A stretch of DNA of 64,000 nt from Corallium rubrum (GCA_964035015.1 OZ036010.1:4451427-4515426), one strand, 5' to 3'; positions 34,201 through 60,110 are shown, counted from the first letter of the stretch. Program-made: numbers and translations. Notes: generated by a model not told the origin, from the sequence alone.

Positions 34201-34582
34201 GCGCTTCGCTTGGTGTAACTTCAGACACGTATATACTATGAGCATCTGTAAGATCGTCCATACGAGAATCAAGCTTCGTTCGCTCTTGCTGTAGAAGTTC
34301 TACATCATTAGAGTCTACTAACACCGCCTCGGCTTTATTTGCTTGTTTTCGCCACGCTCTCACTGCAGCCACATAGTCCCGATGTAATTGACACTCTCGG
34401 TATTCTTTTCCTTTGATAGTCGGTACTCTTGAACGTTGACTCATCCTAGGACCAGGCTCGCTGTGATGGCTAACGATGTCTTCTTTCCTTTCATCACGAG
34501 CGTTTTTAGTCGCGAAAAGCGATGAGTGAATATCCTCTTGATCGTCAGACATATTAATACCAACTCTAACAATATTGTTCAT
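28283..34582 (-). CDS. BEL/Pao Gag-Pol polyprotein
   Basis: 2,099 residues in one frame supply all proteins for retrotransposition in cytoplasmic particles. In order: a charged coiled-coil-rich Gag start (~65-240); a DUF1759-type capsid-like region (~355-500); three zinc knuckles (C605-C608-H612-C617, a canonical CCHC at C638-C641-H646-C651, and C657-C660-H664-H669); a retropepsin-like protease with LLDEQSD (D743); reverse transcriptase with CDLEAMF (D1105) and YVDD (1184-1187); an RNase H-like region with FSDASEAGYG (D1366), E1410 and WTDSR (D1440); an integrase with an H2C2 zinc site ending CVRC (1744-1747) and D1779, D1841, E1894 as the DDE triad; and a DUF5641-like C-terminus (~1985-2080). 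All catalytic residues are present. The start at 34582 is the first ATG after the 5' LTR leader; a downstream Met at residue 11 is also possible. Confidence 0.92.
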   Translation of the reverse strand: MNNIVRVGINMSDDQEDIHSSLFATKNARDERKEDIVSHHSEPGPRMSQRSRVPTIKGKEYRECQLHRDYVAAVRAWRKQANKAEAVLVDSNDVELLQQERTKLDSRMDDLTDAHSIYVSEVTPSEALNFDSLRDTHRRILRDLNKKITDLKDDRSSVISKRSRRSAKSRRSFGTTSSAALLKTEKIIKAARLETELKFHEIERERSADLKRHEDELKRLQIMKELAVTQAEIEAVNQVENCSNSGLNIDNVSKFVAKGGFQERVEQYVQSQQAQNPNKGLLSDDEEISQPVIDPIVVNQRNSAELLVRDQRFYPSVMSKEGISENVSSRGDTLSAVKVSTHEDPITRLADLLTERKDHDKLPRPHPDVFSGDFLQYPIWIKAFETFIEGKTKLSSERLYYLSKFTSGEAKEAISGLLTLDSEEAYVKAKKILTGRFGNAFLVSNAYRKKIEDWPKIPPNDGVGLRRFSDFLQHCRTAMGSIRYLNVLDDPKENRKILNKLPAYLVNRWVRVVDRRTADDLSDDDDVDKTARVASGSGYPTFAEFCKFLKKEARIACNPVTFQRLSKNEETKKISKVKVFAVNSVASQTTKITDTETRISKKISCIFCKESHELDQCEKFLNIPLVKKREVIVANRLCWGCLRWGHINSKCRRKRVCRTCNGLHPTALHGDKREEKRKENPSTSMDAESEKDKSNPEGTISNRVEVRRTSVCTRSLCHSLIVPVWLHHQTNPERRVMVYALLDEQSDACFIKNSVLNVLKVDGPEVQLELSTVLSHDVIKCQKITGLVCRGVNEAIEVSLPRTYTRSQIPARSEQIPRPESAHIWPHLEKIAEKLMPYRSDVEVGLLIGTSCIRAIKPREIITGNDDDPYAKRTILGWGIVGTVEPGENEDVEDGQAIVNRTLCGEIQVGKDRKGCHLAFKTQTKEILSAKQVNKMFELDFSDREEGKSLSYEDRLFVKKVEDGIHQRVDGHYEMPLPFKDENIKLPNNRKQALARLEKLNQRLKNDKKYYLDYSKFVSDTIDNGYAERVPEGELSLKDGRVWYLSHHGVYNSKKPDKIRVVFDCSAVFEGESLNRNLLQGPDLTNSLLGILCRFRQDSTALMCDLEAMFHQVKVNVEDRNFLRFLWWEDGNLDAEPVEYRMSSHLFGATSSPGCANVALRKTADDYEKICGTEAADFVRNNFYVDDGLKSVPSPSDAISLIESTDTLCKKGGFRLHKIISNSQTVIDTIPPEDRAKGIKDLVSSRDALPIERALGVQWCVESDTFQFKIELSDRPLTRRGVLATVSSVFDPLGVLSPFVLLGKKILQQLCREAREWDEKVPEYLVPERERWRKDICLLAKLKIPRCYRPGGFGEIKVVELHNFSDASEAGYGQCSYLRLIDHTGRIHCSLVMAKSRVAPLKSVTIPRLELTAALVSAKIGTSLRRELDYNGIKEIFWTDSRVVLGYIFNNVRRFHVFVSNRVQQIRDLTSIDQWRYIPTKSNPADFASRGLDAQGLLDKSEWWFGPDFLWSDFDPDYGKIDGVSNIAAVCPDDPEVRKCSVMVTGTEVYAGIEEPLNRFSSWFKAKRAIAICLRFKEILLARLRKKKLSREQSNDSSEGSSRVISCNPVNVDELNEAGKEIIRVVQRKSFIKETSLLHQRNVEESSPNVERGNKESHVPKSSSLFRLDPILTKDGVLRVGGRIRRANMPCILPKKGHVTELIICHFHQKIAHQGRGMTHNSIRSSGFWIIGGVSAVSNHISKCVRCRKVRGELQKQRMADLPEDRLEPSPPFTYSAVDYFGPWLVKEGRRNVKRYGVLFTCLVSRAIHLETAVSLDTSSFLNAYRRFVGRRGPVRQLRSDRGTNFVGSRTELQAALSEMDQETMRQKLLKENCDFIKFQMNVPHASHMGGIWERQIRSVRNVLSSLLDAHGEQLDDESLRTFMVEAEAIINSRPLSLNFASQLEPLTPNHLLTMKSNIILPPPGEFQRADVYSKKRWRRVQYLINEFWSRWKKEFLQSLQIRQKWVRPQKNLKKGDIVVVNDEDLPRSQWKLARVAETFPSDDGLIRKVKLAMADSTLDSRGKRKRPISYLDRPVHKLVLLLANEEFEDQGFPDEGAK

Positions 34583-34669
34583 TAAACCATGCAGATAAAC
34601 AACTTTACCGCATTATTCATCAGACCAGACAAATATTCTTATGGCATCGTCGTTCGGAAGAGTTTTTAC

Positions 34670-35087
34670 TGTAAAGGATCAAACTTGAGATGCGGCTAGG
34701 CTTACTGAACCATCTACAGACAACACACGCTTCGATGTAAACCAATCTTTACTCCTATATTTGTTGCCCTTCGACAGTACGTAAAAACTATACAAAGAAT
34801 AAACTACATTATCTATATGCACGAAACTACAAAACCATTACATACTATCGTTAATTGACTAAATAAAATAACGACGTACTGTACCTCTGTCCCGCAGATC
34901 CCTTTGGCAAAAGCCAGTATACTATCTTATAATCCAACGGTTTAAATAACTTGACCACGCTTATAGCACGAAATAACCAACTAAACCCACTAAAAGTTCT
35001 CCTAGTTTATAAAGCTATAATGGCATGCAAATTAGTAGGCTAATTACTAGTAACAACCCACGCAAGGGATTATAAACGTCCTTTACA
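34670..35087 (-). repeat. 5' LTR of the BEL/Pao element
   Basis: 418 bp, TGTAAAGG...CCTTTACA, carrying the presumed promoter for the minus-strand transcript. It matches the other LTR along its whole length on reading. Confidence 0.92.
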
Positions 35088-35197
35088 GACACCATTGTAT
35101 TCTACAATTCATAGCTTTCTAACGATATCTATTTTATTTTTGTAGCATAAATTCTGACGAATTGAGAGCACTTTACAGAAATACCTGCAAACCTATA
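35088..35197. mobile_element. long-TIR foldback element, right part
   Basis: Inverted copy of 27172-27290, for example 'aacgatatctattttatttttgtagcataaattctgacgaattgagag'. It begins with the GACAC duplication of the BEL insertion. Confidence 0.7.
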
Positions 35198-35337
35198 CGA
35201 AGACATTAACCTAAATATAAATTCATATTTTCGGATACAGCGGTGTTGACTGGTTTTGGGAGCATTCTCGTTGCTTGCACCCGTGGGAGCTCTGCACGGC
35301 AAGAATGGGTTTGGGATTAGTGTTGTTTGATACTTAC

Positions 35338-50758
<15,421 letters not shown>

Positions 50759-50849
50759 CTATAATAAGATATGAAATACAGTGTGAACAAAACTGTTTCC
50801 ACAATGTAGTTTTACACAAACATACAGTATATACATGTACACTCTTAAA

Positions 50850-51430
50850 ACAAGGTGTGTTAAATAACACACTAAGGTGTGTTATCTAACACACTGCATG
50901 TGTTAGGGTAACACACTAGGTGTGTTTTAATAGCTAATTATCTAACCTTAACACACCTTGGTGTGCTAAGTAACACACCTTGGTGTGTTAGATAACACAC
51001 CATGTTTGCAATATAACACACCAGGCGTGTACTGTAACACACCTTGAAATAACACACCTTTTATAATAATTTTGAGTTACACACCTTTTCACAGAAGGTG
51101 TGTTAATTTAACACACTTTTGTAAGAAAACACACCTTTTTCTAATAACACACCTTTTCCTAATAACACACCATTTTTAAATAACACACCTTTTTCACATA
51201 ACACACCTTTTCATAACACACCTTTTCGTAACACACCTTTTCCAAATAACACACCTTTTCACAATAACACACCTTTTTCAAATATACACCTTCTAATAAC
51301 ACACCTTTTTATAACACACCTTTCAAAATAACACACCTTTTCCCAATAACACACCTTTTTCAAATATACACCTTGTAATAACACACCTTTTTATAACACA
51401 CCTTTCAAAGTAACACACCTTTCACAAATG
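50850..51430. repeat. left subterminal array (ACACACCTTTT units)
   Basis: About 35 'taacacacctttt' units of 10-22 bp, with palindromic forms such as ACACACTAAGGTGTGTTA at the outer end, grading into single-orientation units inward. Confidence 0.85.
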
Positions 51431-51920
51431 TCGCAAACTAAATTAGCATTTTCCTACAACTTACAGTAACAGTACACACCTTTGAAATAAAACACAAATT
51501 TGAATATAACATGCATTTCTATAAATAAACACTCTTTCCTATTAATTTGTAAGAAATTAAACGTCTGTAAGACTTGATACGCTGCTATTTCAGTGATACT
51601 TAGACCTGGCTTAGTCGCTCTCGAAATTGGAACAGCCATTTTGGGCGCAAATTGCCGCACTTTTTGTCGATCACTGTTTGTCGTGCGAAGGTTGGTCGTT
51701 GGACTTCAGACTCTTCAGTAACATGAACACTTCAGTTCAGTGACTTCAGTCTTCAGAACTAACCGATTTCTTGAAGATCAAGCAGGCTCCACAAGACGTT
51801 TGTGATACGTTAAAAGGCACGTAAGAGTAGCTTTACTTCAAGATTTTTGATTTGTTGCTCAGTTGCCAGTTGCCTCGTATTATATAAATCTTATGAGTTA
51901 TAATATTTTCATTTATACAG

Positions 51921-52126
51921 ACAACTGTATTGACGGGACAACACTTGTCTGTTTATTCCGTGACCAAACCGAGTTTTTAACAGTCTTCCCAAAATCTGGC
52001 TACCGTCTGCTGCTGAAACGTGCATTCAACAGTATTGTGATTAAAACCTCTGTGCCTGAAGGAGACGCCAGCGTGCTTAAAGCTTCGCCGAGTCCTGCTG
52101 AAGAAAGAGACGAAGTGATCGGCGCG
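51921..52126 (+). CDS. candidate SAM-domain-like exon inside the CACTA-like element
   Basis: Acceptor atttatacag and donor GGCGCG then gtaagt enclose 206 nt. The frame reads NCIDGTTLVCLFRDQTEFLT then VFPKSGYRLLLKRAFNSI, whose spacing IDG-x2-L-x2-L...FP-x2-G-x-R-x-x-L follows the second half of a sterile alpha motif. The C-terminal part (EGDASVLKASPSPAEERDE) is acidic linker. No in-frame ATG is present and an upstream donor at 51820 does not join in an open phase, so partner exons are missing. Product unknown; SAM domains mediate protein-protein contacts. Confidence 0.45.
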
Positions 52127-52599
52127 GTAAGTTGCCAGTTTTGTTACCTCGTGTTTTAATATGACTGTTCACTGTTGCCGTCTATCTTAGCGCTGCGTTT
52201 GGATAATATCCCTGTACGTTTAGCGTTAAAGAAGTCCTACACGCTCATAAGAACTCGGGGCTAGCGCTAGATCGCGAATAATATTTTTAACGCATTTTGG
52301 AAACAAGTCTCCATTGTTTAAATTACGCGCTGCGCTCGGCTTGCTAATCAATCATGAAATCGAGGCTTGACCGCTCGAGCTGAAGGCTGAAGCTATGGCT
52401 ATTTTGCGGAGAGGATGAAATTATCGAGCTTTGTCTGCCACCTTTTTTTGCCAGCTAGTGAGGGATAGTGGTAAGTTATTATCCTAGTTAGTAGCTATAA
52501 TATTAGTTAATAGTAGAACGTAGCTTATCCTATAGGTATATATGAACTTTAATATTAACACTTTATTTATATAATATATATATACATGTATATTACCCG

Positions 52600-54160
52600 A
52601 CCTGGGTAAAATCTGTCAAAATTATTCACTTAATACTTGCGAGCAAATATGATACATATACAGTGTTTCTGCATAATCAAATATTTAAAAGGCGAGATGG
52701 CACATCTCTTAGCCAGTTAGCCGCCCTGGACATTTGATACAGGTAGCAGCATTATGCAGTGATTTGTTTCTATTTTAACCATATGTTATTGTAAGAATGA
52801 ACAGAAATTTAAGAATACACCTGGATCTACGTGTACAGTACATGTAAACTACCCAATTCCAGACAATCCAGGGTAAAATCTGTCAAATTCACTTCGTGAG
52901 CAAATAAGATAACATATTTCTGCATAATCAATGTTAAGGTGAGATGGCACATCTCTTAGCCACCCTGGACAAATGACACATTTGATACAGGTAGCAGCAT
53001 TATGCAGTGATGTGTTTCTATTTTAACCATGTGTTATTGTAAGAATGATGAGAAATTTAAGAATTTTAAATGTGCGTACACCTACATGTAATTCCAGACA
53101 ATCCAGACCTGGGTAAAATTTGTTAAATTCACTTGGTGAGCAATTAAGATAACATATTTCTGCATAATCAATGTTAAGGCGAGATGGCACATCTCTTAGC
53201 CGCCCTGGACAAATGGCACATTTGATACAGGTAGCAGCATTATGCATTGATTTGTTTCTATTTTAACCATGTGTTATTGTAAGAATGATGAGAAATTTAA
53301 GAATTTTAAATGTGCGTACACCTACATGTAATTCCAGACAATCCAGACCTGGGTAAAATTTGTTAAATTCACTTGGTGAGCAAATAAGATAACATATTTC
53401 TGCATAATCAATGTTAAGGCGAGATGGCACATCTCTTAGCCGCCCTGGACAAATGGCACATTTGATACAGGTAGCAGCATTATGCATTGATTTGTTTCTA
53501 TTTTAATCATGTGTTATTGTAAGAGTGATCAGAAATTTAAGAATTTTAAATGTGCATACACCTAATTCCAGACAATCCAGACCTGGGTAAAATCCGTCAA
53601 ATTCACTTGGTGAGCAAATAAGATAACATATTTCTGCATAATCAATGTTAAGGCGAGATGGCACATCTCTTAGCCACCCTGGACAAATGGCACATTTGAT
53701 ACAGGTAGCAGCATTATGCAGTGTTTTGTTTCTATTTTAACCATGTGTTATTGTAAGAATGATCGGAAATTTAGTAATTTTAAATGTGCGTACACCTATT
53801 TAAGAATTTTAAATGTGCAAAGACCTAATTCCAGACAATCCAGACCTGGGTAAAATCTGTCAAATTCACTTGGTGAGCAAATAAGATATTTCTGCATAAT
53901 AAATGATATTCGGCATTTCACTCGATTACATAGCATGTTCTAAGGATTTAGGGTGAATCTTTAGAACATATTTCTGCATAATCAATGTTAAGGTGAGATG
54001 GCACATCTCTTAGCCACCCTGGACAAATGGCACATTTGATACAGGTAGCAGCATTATGCAGTGATTTGTTTCTATATTAACCATGTGTTATTGTAAGAGT
54101 GATCAGAAATTTAAGAATTTTATATCTGCGTACACCTAATTCCAGACAATCCAGACTTGC
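52600..54160. repeat. six ~240-bp tandem units
   Basis: Units start near 52601, 52868, 53107, 53347, 53580 and 53844 with 'gacctgggtaaaat.tgtcaaattcactt' and contain 'cagcattatgcagtgatttgtttctattttaa'. The third and fourth are nearly identical, giving two matching 74-codon minus frames that are by-products. The last unit carries a short insertion matching the left end of the SINE at 44273. Confidence 0.85.
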
Positions 54161-54659
54161 TGAGGACTCTCCATTTAATGAGTTAAATTGTCTTGCAGTA
54201 GACAGAGTAAAATAGGAAAGCTGCTGTTTTTAGCTGGCTTAGCCTGGAATGGGTTAATATCCCCACTGCTAGAAGTAATAGTCTGAAAACATCTTCTCTT
54301 AAATTTCTAGCCTGCTGCATCAGCAATCCCTGCAAAACAGAAATGCTTTTCCAGGGAAAATGGTGGATAACGTACAGTATCAACTTACTTTGTATTTGAT
54401 GTGAGCTACAGCATGTCAGGATTTTTTTTCCCTGCAAGATGTTGCTTTAGAAATTAAATACATTGATGTATTGAGAGGAACTAAATACTCAACTTTCATG
54501 GCTGAACTTCGAAATGATGTCCATACTATTTAAATAAAATATATGAACTAGGAAACAAATTGCTTTTATAACATACTTCATAGTTTTAGTATTGTATAGA
54601 TATTTTTTGAAATTAATTAAATATTTTCTAATATATTTTTCAGTTTAACTCTTTATGTA

Positions 54660-55320
54660 TTTATTCATCAGATCTTAAGGTGTGTTACACTAACACATCT
54701 TAAGGTGTGTTACACTAACACATCTTAAGGTGTGTTACACTAACACATCTCTTAAGGTGTGTTAAATTAACACATCTTAAGGTGTGTTACACTAACACAT
54801 CTTAAGGTGTGTTAAACTAACACATCTTAAGGTGTGTTAAACTAACACATTTTAAGGTGTGTTAAATCAACACATCTTAAGGTGTGTTAAACTAACACAT
54901 CTTAAGGTGTGTTACGCTAACACACCTTAAGGTGTGTTAAACTAACACATCTTAAGGTGTGTTAAACTAACACATCTTAAGGTGTGTTAAGCTAACACAC
55001 CTTAAGGTGTGTTAAACTAACACATCTTAAGGTGTGTTACATTAAGGTGTGTTACATTAACACACGAAGGTGTGTTACATTAACACACCAAGGTGTGTTC
55101 GTTAACACACCAAGATGTGTTAAATAACACACCTTTTTACAAAACACACCTTAAGGTGTGTTATATTCTGGACAAGCAAAAAACACACCTTAAGGTGTGT
55201 TATATTAACACACTTTAGTGTGTTGTAATAACACACCTTAGTGTGTCATATTAACACATCTTAAGGTGTGTTATATCCTGGACAAGAAAGTGTGTTGTTT
55301 TAACACACCTTTTTTTAAGA
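54660..55320. repeat. right subterminal array (AACACATCTTAAGGTGTGTTA units)
   Basis: About 25 palindromic units of roughly 25 bp (TTAAGGTGTGTTACACTAACACATC). The palindrome AACACACCTTAAGGTGTGTT is perfect in several copies. Confidence 0.88.
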
Positions 55321-55534
55321 GTGTACATTTACTACACAACCTACACTGTACTGTACTACATGTACAACACTAGACACTTGAAGAGGTCAGTCAATGTGCT
55401 TTACATGATATACACCAGGCATACAGCTACCGTAAATGCTTAGAAAAAAAACTATAGTAAAATAAGTGATAAACTTTTCTTCTCAGAGCAACCTTTAGCC
55501 ATCTTCCCAATCCCTCCTCACCTCATCTCAGCCA

Positions 55535-55640
55535 TGGTCCGAATTAACGCTTCGCAAATTGTGAAGCAATTAGCAAATTTTCTGAAAACTGCGAAGCAGT
55601 TCTACAAAAAATTGCGAAGCTCATTTTTGAAAAATGTAGC
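55535..55640. repeat. fragment related to the MITE at 12175
   Basis: 'ggtccgaattaacgcttcgcaaattgtgaagc' resembles the left end of 12175-12688. The right end is not found; 55640-55750 carries 'acgtaacgtgaac' motifs like those near 63600. Confidence 0.35.
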
Positions 55641-55765
55641 GTAACGACAGGACTAACGTAGTATCGTCTCACATGCGTGTACCATAACAACTCAAAACAC
55701 AACGTAACGTGAACTTTTTAGAATGCAAGGGTAACATTTCAGAACATACTTTAGAGTGACTTCTA

Positions 55766-56050
55766 AAGCCTGGTTTCCATATAATCGCCGCGATCGCTCA
55801 AAAATTAACTCGGTGATCGCAACGATCAACAATCATGTCGCTGTTTCCATATGATCGCTAAGGCGGCCATTGTTGATCGCAGCCATTGTTTTAATGGTCT
55901 GCTGGGATGCATACTGATCGCCAAGATCGCTGAGATTGCAAAATCACCGTTTCCATATAAAACGCAACGATCGCTGAGATAGAACATTAGAGAGCTTAAG
56001 CATACAAGCGTTTTAGAGCCACGGACGGCGATTGAATTCAATAGCATTTT
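55766..56050. mobile_element. MITE family with AAGCCTGGTTTCCATATAATCGC ends, partial
   Basis: The left end and two internal 'gtttccatat.atcgct' repeats match the complete short element at 63474-63560. An isolated right-end-like piece (gatcgcagcgatcgtag) is at about 56478-56498, next to the (AAT)n. Confidence 0.5.
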
Positions 56051-56499
56051 TCATTCAAAACAATGATAATGAGCAATTGAAAATCCCAAGAGCAAAGAGA
56101 ACGCCGTCGTCGTTCCACACAAGACGTCATTGAGGGCATTTTCACGTTCTTGAGACGACGGGAACTTCTAGAACGTTGAGGCCTGTCATCGTTGTTTTAC
56201 TACAACGAGACATACTTTTAAAGTAGAAAACTTGTATTTTAAGGGGGATAATTTCATTACCTTACAATATAAATAAAGGATCTGTATTTTTATATAAAGA
56301 TGAAGCTAAGAGTTTAGATATGTGATTATTCATAGCCTTTGTTTTGGGGAAAAAAGTCTTTTCAAAGAATACGCGGTTCAGTAGTTCTGTATTGTATTCC
56401 TGTTCTTCCGGTCACCGTCCGTGTCTCAAAAACGCCTAATATGCTTAAGCTCCCTATTCTCTATCTCGGCGATCGTGGCGTGGCGATCGCAGCGATCGT

Positions 56500-56506
56500 A
56501 GTAATA

Positions 56507-56568
<62 letters not shown>
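56500..56568. repeat. (AAT)n microsatellite
   Basis: About 23 AAT units on plus. Confidence 0.9.
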
Positions 56569-56570
<2 letters not shown>

Positions 56571-56659
56571 TTTTAACAGGGAGCCCGTCACCGAAGTGTT
56601 TTTCACCATTGAAAATGGTGAAAGTAAATATAAGATAGTAAAAAAAAAATTAAAAAAAT

Positions 56660-56915
<256 letters not shown>

Positions 56916-57037
56916 TAATAATTCACACATTTACAGTAGAAATTACTGAATTACATGGTGATTACAAAATTTTGCAGATCATAATAGTTATGTATAAAAA
57001 TTACAGAATTATTAAAATAGAATAAAGTTTAATTACA

Positions 57038-58845
57038 TTAATTGCTAATATTAAGACTACTTGCTACTAAAAATGAGTTCTTGAAACGAACTGTGTTAAA
57101 ATTAGGAATATGAATCTTCTTTATATTTCTCAAATTGTAATTAAGAGACGTATCTACTTTTGAAATAAGATTGTTTAATTTGTGATCAGGGTCTTCTAAA
57201 ATTTGTTTAAAAAGTTTTTCGCATGCTTGTTTCCTTCTGTCATGAAGTGTTGCTAAGCCACGTTCCACTAACGCACCTTCATATTTAAGCAGTGGGTATA
57301 TATAATGGAGTGAGCACGTTTTTGAATGCGCTCAATATCTTCACTCAAGTACTTCGGGAGTGAATAATGAAAAACAGTGCAAGCATATTCTAATATTGGA
57401 CGGATACATGTAGAGTAAAATTGAGTGATGTCTTTAGCAGGAACTTTGGCGCGCTTTAATTGCACAAGAAGATATAAACGTTTTGAGCATTTCGACACAA
57501 TGTTATACACAGGATTATTCCACTTTAAATCGGACGAAAAAGTGAGACCAAGCAATTTTGCCTCCTCAACGACTTCTAATTGTTTTCCATTTACGTGGAT
57601 TGGAGTGAAAATGCTGTTATTCTTTTTAAAATCGATCCTTAGTTCCTTACATTTATCGTCGTGCAAGCGAAACAGGTTAGTGTCAGACCACTTTTGGATA
57701 TCCGTTACATAATCTTGGACCTTACTGCGACTAAATTTTGGCACTGTTTCTTATTATAAAGAGCCAAGGTCCAAGTTTAGTACCTTGTGGGACACCAGCA
57801 GGAACATTTCTCCATTCAGAAAAACAATCATTTCCCATTTTTACCCGTTGTTTCCTATCGCAGAGAAAATCTGCAATCCAATTTATGGTCGTAGTAGGGA
57901 CACGGAGACGATTAAGTTTTGATAAAAGAATGGTATGGTCAACATAATCAAAAGCTTTTTGGTAATCAAACATGAAAACTCGAACAGAAGCTCCATTTCC
58001 GTCCGTTGCTTCTGTCCATTTATGAAACATTTTAACCAGAGCTTGGCTTGTTGATGAGCCTGGGATGACACCAAATTGGTTTAGATCCAGCACTTCGAGT
58101 ACTGCTGGTTTCAAATGTTCCCTTACCACAAATTCTTCAGCTATTTTCGAAAGAACAGGTGTTAAGGAAATAGGGCGAAGATGTTTATTTATATTGTTTA
58201 CTGGTGTGGTCTTTGGAATTGGGACAGTGTTGGACATCTTCCAGACTGGGGGTAATTGTTGTTCGTTGTAGGAACAATTTAAGATTTTGCTGACGGGCAG
58301 CGAGAGTAATTCTGCGAATTCTTTAAAGATCCAAGATGGGATATCATCCGGGCCTGAAGATTTGTAAGGATTGAGCGATTTCAGGCATTTATAAACCTCA
58401 TCCTCTGACACCGACAGTAATTCAGAGCTAAAATTATTGATATTATCCGAGATACGCACATAATTAGGAGCTTTTAACGGTTGAAACGTTCGCAAAGGTT
58501 CTAAGAAACTGTCATTAATTTCGTTAGCTATCGCCGTATTACTCATCTGGTGAAGTTTGTCAACTTGTAATATCGAAAAAATGTCAGATTTTGTAACAGG
58601 ATCCATTCCACTAATCTTTTTAACAGCACTCCACCAGTCTTTGGGCTTAGTATGTTTTAGATTATTGATCTTACCATGGAAGTAAAACTGTCTGCATTTC
58701 TTTCGTTCAGAGTTTACTTGATTCCGATAGTACTTAAAGGCAGTTTTATTTCCAGTGTTCAGCGCACGTTGTCGATTTTTTATTGCGGATTTAAGTTTTT
58801 CCGTCATCCAGGGGGCATCATTTACATGGATTTTCTTATCTTTAA
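57038..58845 (-). pseudogene. LINE 1 reverse transcriptase, active site deleted
   Basis: In order it reads PWMTEKLKSAIKNRQRAL (start of the RT region), LNPYKSSGPDDIP, HLRPISLTPVLSKIAEEFV, VFMFDYQKAFDYVDH (motif A), GVPQGTKLGPWLF (motif B) and then, after a stop near 57733, YVTDIQKWSDTNLFRLHDDK, LLGLTFSSDLKWN, RPILEYACTVFH and an RRKQACEKLF C-terminus. The ~30 residues holding the Y-x-D-D catalytic loop, normally between GPWLF and QDYV, are missing and the frame changes there, so it cannot be active. A further small shift separates the C-terminal 76 codons near 57268. Confidence 0.8.
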
Positions 58846-58848
58846 TAG

Positions 58849-59272
58849 ACGACTTTCAGGCTCATGCGCAGTAGCAACTTTACTTCAAATTTTCATCGGA
58901 GGTAAAAACAACTGTTTTAGCTGGAAAGATCATATTAAAAATAGTAAAAGTGCAAAGTTTAAAATAAATCGGACAAATAGTGCGAAAGCTACGCTCTTCG
59001 AAAGTTTTGCTCTCCACTAGGGATTTAATAGGGATTTTGGCTTGGCGTGCAACTCCCGCCCGCCAAGCCAAAATCCCTATTAAATCACTAATAAATCCCT
59101 GTTGGAATGGTCAACTTTCCGCTTGTGAAACTTTTTCCATTTGTTAAGCAATTCGTTTCAAACTTTGCACTTCTACTATTTTCAATATGCTCGTTCCAGC
59201 TAAAACAGTTGTTTTTATCTCCGACGAAAATTTGAATATTTGTTGCTACTGCGCATGATCGTGAAAGTCGTC
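58849..59272. mobile_element. foldback MITE inside LINE 1 ORF2
   Basis: Arms 'agacgactttcaggctcatgcgcagtagcaac...' and their inverse ending 'gaaagtcgtct' are about 150 bp. The LINE frame resumes correctly on either side (DTIMP before, KDKKIHVNDAPW after), so the insertion came after the LINE. Flank duplication is at most 2 bp. Confidence 0.75.
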
Positions 59273-60110
59273 TATTGGCATAATTGTGTCTAGAGTTTTA
59301 GACAAAATATTATTGAAGACTGTTAGTTTATTCTCACAAGAATAGATTTTGTCTAAGCATGACCAATCCACCGTTGAAAGGACTCTACCGAGGGCTTTTT
59401 TGTTACTTGGTCTCAGATCTCGTGTCTTGATAACTTTAAAACTGTTGGTGGTAAAAGTTCTAGCCTTAGGAAGGACTTTTATTGTAAAATGGTCGGAAAG
59501 ACCGAAGGGTGAAAATTTTTGTGGACTGTCATAAAACTGGCTAATATTGGTTAAAATAACGTCAAGAGTTCTCTCTCCTCTATAGTAGCGAATTTTATTA
59601 GTTGTTTCAACTTAAACTGGCGATTAATACGGGAAGTATTCAGCCTGTTTAGATCGCCCATTAAGATAATTCCGCAATTAGCATACAATGCTTCAATACT
59701 GGTTAAGGAATTAATGAGATAGTCGATCATTGAAAGGTTGTCTGAACCTGGTGGGTGGTATATTGTTCCTATGACAATACTAGTTATCCCACGAGGAAGT
59801 CTTTTAGGTTGTAATTTCGTCCAAAGAACTTCAAACAATGGGTTATGTAAATCATGTAAAATAGAAAATTTTACCTGATTATGGATATAGATGCAAACTC
59901 CACCATGGATTCTATTAACGCGATCTTTTCGCACTATTTGGTAGCTGCAGGAATGTTAACTATCGAATCTAGGATGGAATCCCTCAACCACGTCTCAGTA
60001 AAGGCGGCAACTTCTGCGTTCGAGTTTAAAACGAATGGTCTTATTTCGTCCACTTCGGAGATAAGGACATAACATTAGACAAAATAAGTCCCGGTACGAA
60101 CATAGGGTTA
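59273..60110 (-). pseudogene. LINE 1 endonuclease and linker
   Basis: The endonuclease (APE-like) stretch reads AFTETWLRDSI, then RIHGGVCIYIHNQVKFSI, FEVLWTKLQPKRLPRG, IGTIYHPPG and GDLNRL. The linker (ILTNISQFYDSP, FSPFGLSDHFTIKV) includes the SDH motif of the active site. A frameshift near 59550-59580 and one near 59935 separate the parts. Confidence 0.7.

Larger units (their letters stand above)
27719..35087 (-). mobile_element. intact BEL/Pao LTR retrotransposon
   Basis: Full length 7,369 bp: LTR, polyprotein, LTR, bounded by GACAC direct repeats (27714-27718 and 35088-35092). Transcription runs on minus, so the 5' LTR is 34670-35087. The two 418-bp LTRs look identical by eye and the reading frame is uninterrupted, which indicates very recent insertion and likely competence. 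No envelope-like frame is present. The primer-binding site next to the 5' LTR is not obvious to me. Confidence 0.9.
50840..55323. mobile_element. 4.5-kb CACTA/EnSpm-like element with subterminal palindromic arrays
   Basis: Ends CACTCTTAAAACAAGGTGTG and the inverse of CACTCTTAAAAAAAGGTGTG are flanked by TA (50838-50839 and 55324-55325). Both ends carry long arrays of ACACACCTT motifs in direct and inverted orientation, as CACTA elements do in their subterminal regions. The centre has a SAM-like exon, a possible first exon on minus and six ~240-bp tandem units. No DDE transposase is recognised. Confidence 0.6.

Noticed and set aside
53023-53487. Two nearly identical 74-codon minus frames
   Set aside because: They are copies within the 240-bp tandem units and have no recognisable domain.
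54183-54437. Minus frame GLLMQQARNLREDVFRLL as an upstream GCP5 exon
   Set aside because: It has a fair acceptor but no good donor, no match to the GCP5 N-terminus and lies within the CACTA-like element.
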